Shown: positions 63,460-64,000 of the stretch, piece after piece | Layout: each line of letters begins with the position of its first letter | Position numbering within the stretch: the first letter of the stretch is position 1 | Assembly (NCBI GenBank): GCA_015056625.1 | Contig: SVFY01000002.1 | Location: 62,001 to 126,000, forward strand | Reading direction: 5' to 3' | DNA length: 64,000 nt | Source: Butyrivibrio sp. | GTDB lineage: Bacteria > Bacillota > Clostridia > Lachnospirales > Lachnospiraceae | Translations under genes and position numbers: made by a program | The notes under the pieces: model-generated | Seen by the model: only the letters and a program-made list of their open reading frames with translations | Databases searched by the model: none | Told to the model about the DNA's origin: nothing

Positions 63460-64000
63460 ATGAGCATTGGAACAAATATCAAGGGACTTCGTGAGGAAAG
63501 AGGACTTACCCAGGAGCAGATTGCAGAAGCTCTTGGTGTTAGCTTCCAGGCGGTTTCATCCTGGGAGAGGGATGAGTACAAGCCGGACACTGACAGAGTC
63601 ATTAAGCTTGCTGAGGTGTTTGATGTTTCTGTGTCAGCAATTCTTGAGGAGAAGCACAAAGCCTTTAAGACCAAGGAAGCTATCTATAACTGGGAACACA
63701 TGAAGACCTACGTTAAGACTTCAGCCAAGAACCTGGGCCTTGAAAATGCCTTTAAGGCTGTGGATTTTGCGGTGGAGGCCCATGAGGGACAAAAGAGAAA
63801 GAGGTCTGTTATCCCATATATCTATCACCCGCTTAATCTTGCATGTCACGCTCTTTCCATGGATATAAAAGAGGACGATGTGATAGCGGCCTGCATGCTT
63901 CACGATGTGGTGGAGGACTGCGGAGTTAAGCTATCTGACCTTCCCGTGGATGATGATACAAAAGAGATAGTAAGGCTGATGACTCGTCCAAAATGTTCAG
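63460..64000 (+). CDS. XRE helix-turn-helix protein fused to an HD phosphohydrolase domain (partial, runs off the window)
   Basis: The first 180 codons are visible. Residues 5-62 are an XRE-type helix-turn-helix (LREERGLTQEQIAEALGVSF, QAVSSWERDEYKPD). After a linker, FAVEAHEGQKRKRSVIPYIYHP at about 103-124 and ACMLHDVVEDCG at about 144-155 match the HD hydrolase of the RelA/SpoT family, with H108, H148 and D149 placed as metal ligands. A (p)ppGpp hydrolase tied to a DNA-binding domain is the simplest reading. AAGGAGG eight bases before ATG 63460. The end of the gene is outside. Confidence 0.85.
   Translation, partial: MSIGTNIKGLREERGLTQEQIAEALGVSFQAVSSWERDEYKPDTDRVIKLAEVFDVSVSAILEEKHKAFKTKEAIYNWEHMKTYVKTSAKNLGLENAFKAVDFAVEAHEGQKRKRSVIPYIYHPLNLACHALSMDIKEDDVIAACMLHDVVEDCGVKLSDLPVDDDTKEIVRLMTRPKCS

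Noticed and set aside
63467..63703. Alternative frame at the XRE-HD gene
   Set aside because: The frame beginning at 63460 gives clear helix-turn-helix and HD motifs; the other frame does not.

Overview
The window looks like a stretch of chromosome from an anaerobic, motile or surface-associated Firmicute of the family Lachnospiraceae, most likely near Butyrivibrio/Pseudobutyrivibrio. This is an inference from gene content and protein style: a pyrophosphate-type phosphofructokinase, a TTG-started Rho with a long Lys/Ala-rich insert, an isocitrate dehydrogenase of the 400-residue type, a cytoplasmic GH120-type xylosidase, a T-box in front of pheST and many c-di-GMP proteins. No prophage, transposase, rRNA, tRNA or CRISPR array was seen. 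Most of the window is core genome. The accessory flavour is concentrated at about 47.4-63.4 kb.

Layout. 0-2.3 kb: end of a probable lipid kinase, glyA, then about 800 bp without a convincing gene that carries a consensus promoter, nested hairpins and a terminator-like hairpin (candidate long structured RNA). 2.3-5.4 kb: a membrane-anchored GH3-like protein that has lost its catalytic residues, a YitT-family protein and a double AP2/HNH-like protein. 5.4-11.1 kb: thrC, citrate synthase, deoC and a long Xaa-Pro aminopeptidase. 11.1-11.4 kb: probable 6S RNA. 11.4-20.8 kb: YihY and AI-2E membrane proteins, an EEP-family phosphohydrolase, PPi-phosphofructokinase, GGDEF protein, HU, GGDEF/EAL protein and DegV. 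20.9-27.3 kb: T-box, pheS-pheT, M18 aminopeptidase, queA. 27.4-31.5 kb: PilZ-ugd pair, then tyrA-aroA on the minus strand. 31.7-42 kb: an unusual EF-G paralogue, a membrane EAL protein, an operon of a DRE-TIM condensing enzyme (Re-citrate synthase-like), GntR regulator and icd under a palindromic operator, an ABC-F protein and a CPBP protease. 42-47.3 kb: hflK-hflC, rho, a YcgR-like PilZ protein, yggS. 47.4-55.2 kb: a small unknown protein, a GADEF-type membrane protein, a 30-residue small membrane protein on the minus strand, a GH120-type xylosidase, a condensation-type acyltransferase, a DUF6320-like membrane protein and a pectin-acetylesterase-family hydrolase. 55.2-64 kb: a membrane protein, a 146-bp near-perfect inverted repeat of REP type, a hybrid histidine kinase with HPt domain, an output-less double receiver, a small unknown protein, a secreted protein, a lipoprotein and the start of an XRE-HD (ppGpp-hydrolase-like) fusion.

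How the parts connect. Central carbon to glutamate (citrate synthase, Re-citrate-synthase-like enzyme, isocitrate dehydrogenase), amino-acid synthesis (glyA, thrC, tyrA, aroA) and translation (pheST, queA, EF-G-like factor, ABC-F) make up the housekeeping layer. Six c-di-GMP proteins (two GGDEF, two EAL, two PilZ) are scattered between them, and one PilZ gene overlaps ugd, which points to c-di-GMP control of UDP-glucuronate or exopolysaccharide. The most likely places for undescribed biology are the candidate structured RNA (1.8-2.2 kb), the GH3 pseudoenzyme, the AP2/HNH-like protein, the palindromic repeat at 56.5 kb and the 47.8-55 kb sugar/acyl cluster. All identifications are by reading motifs; no database search was possible.
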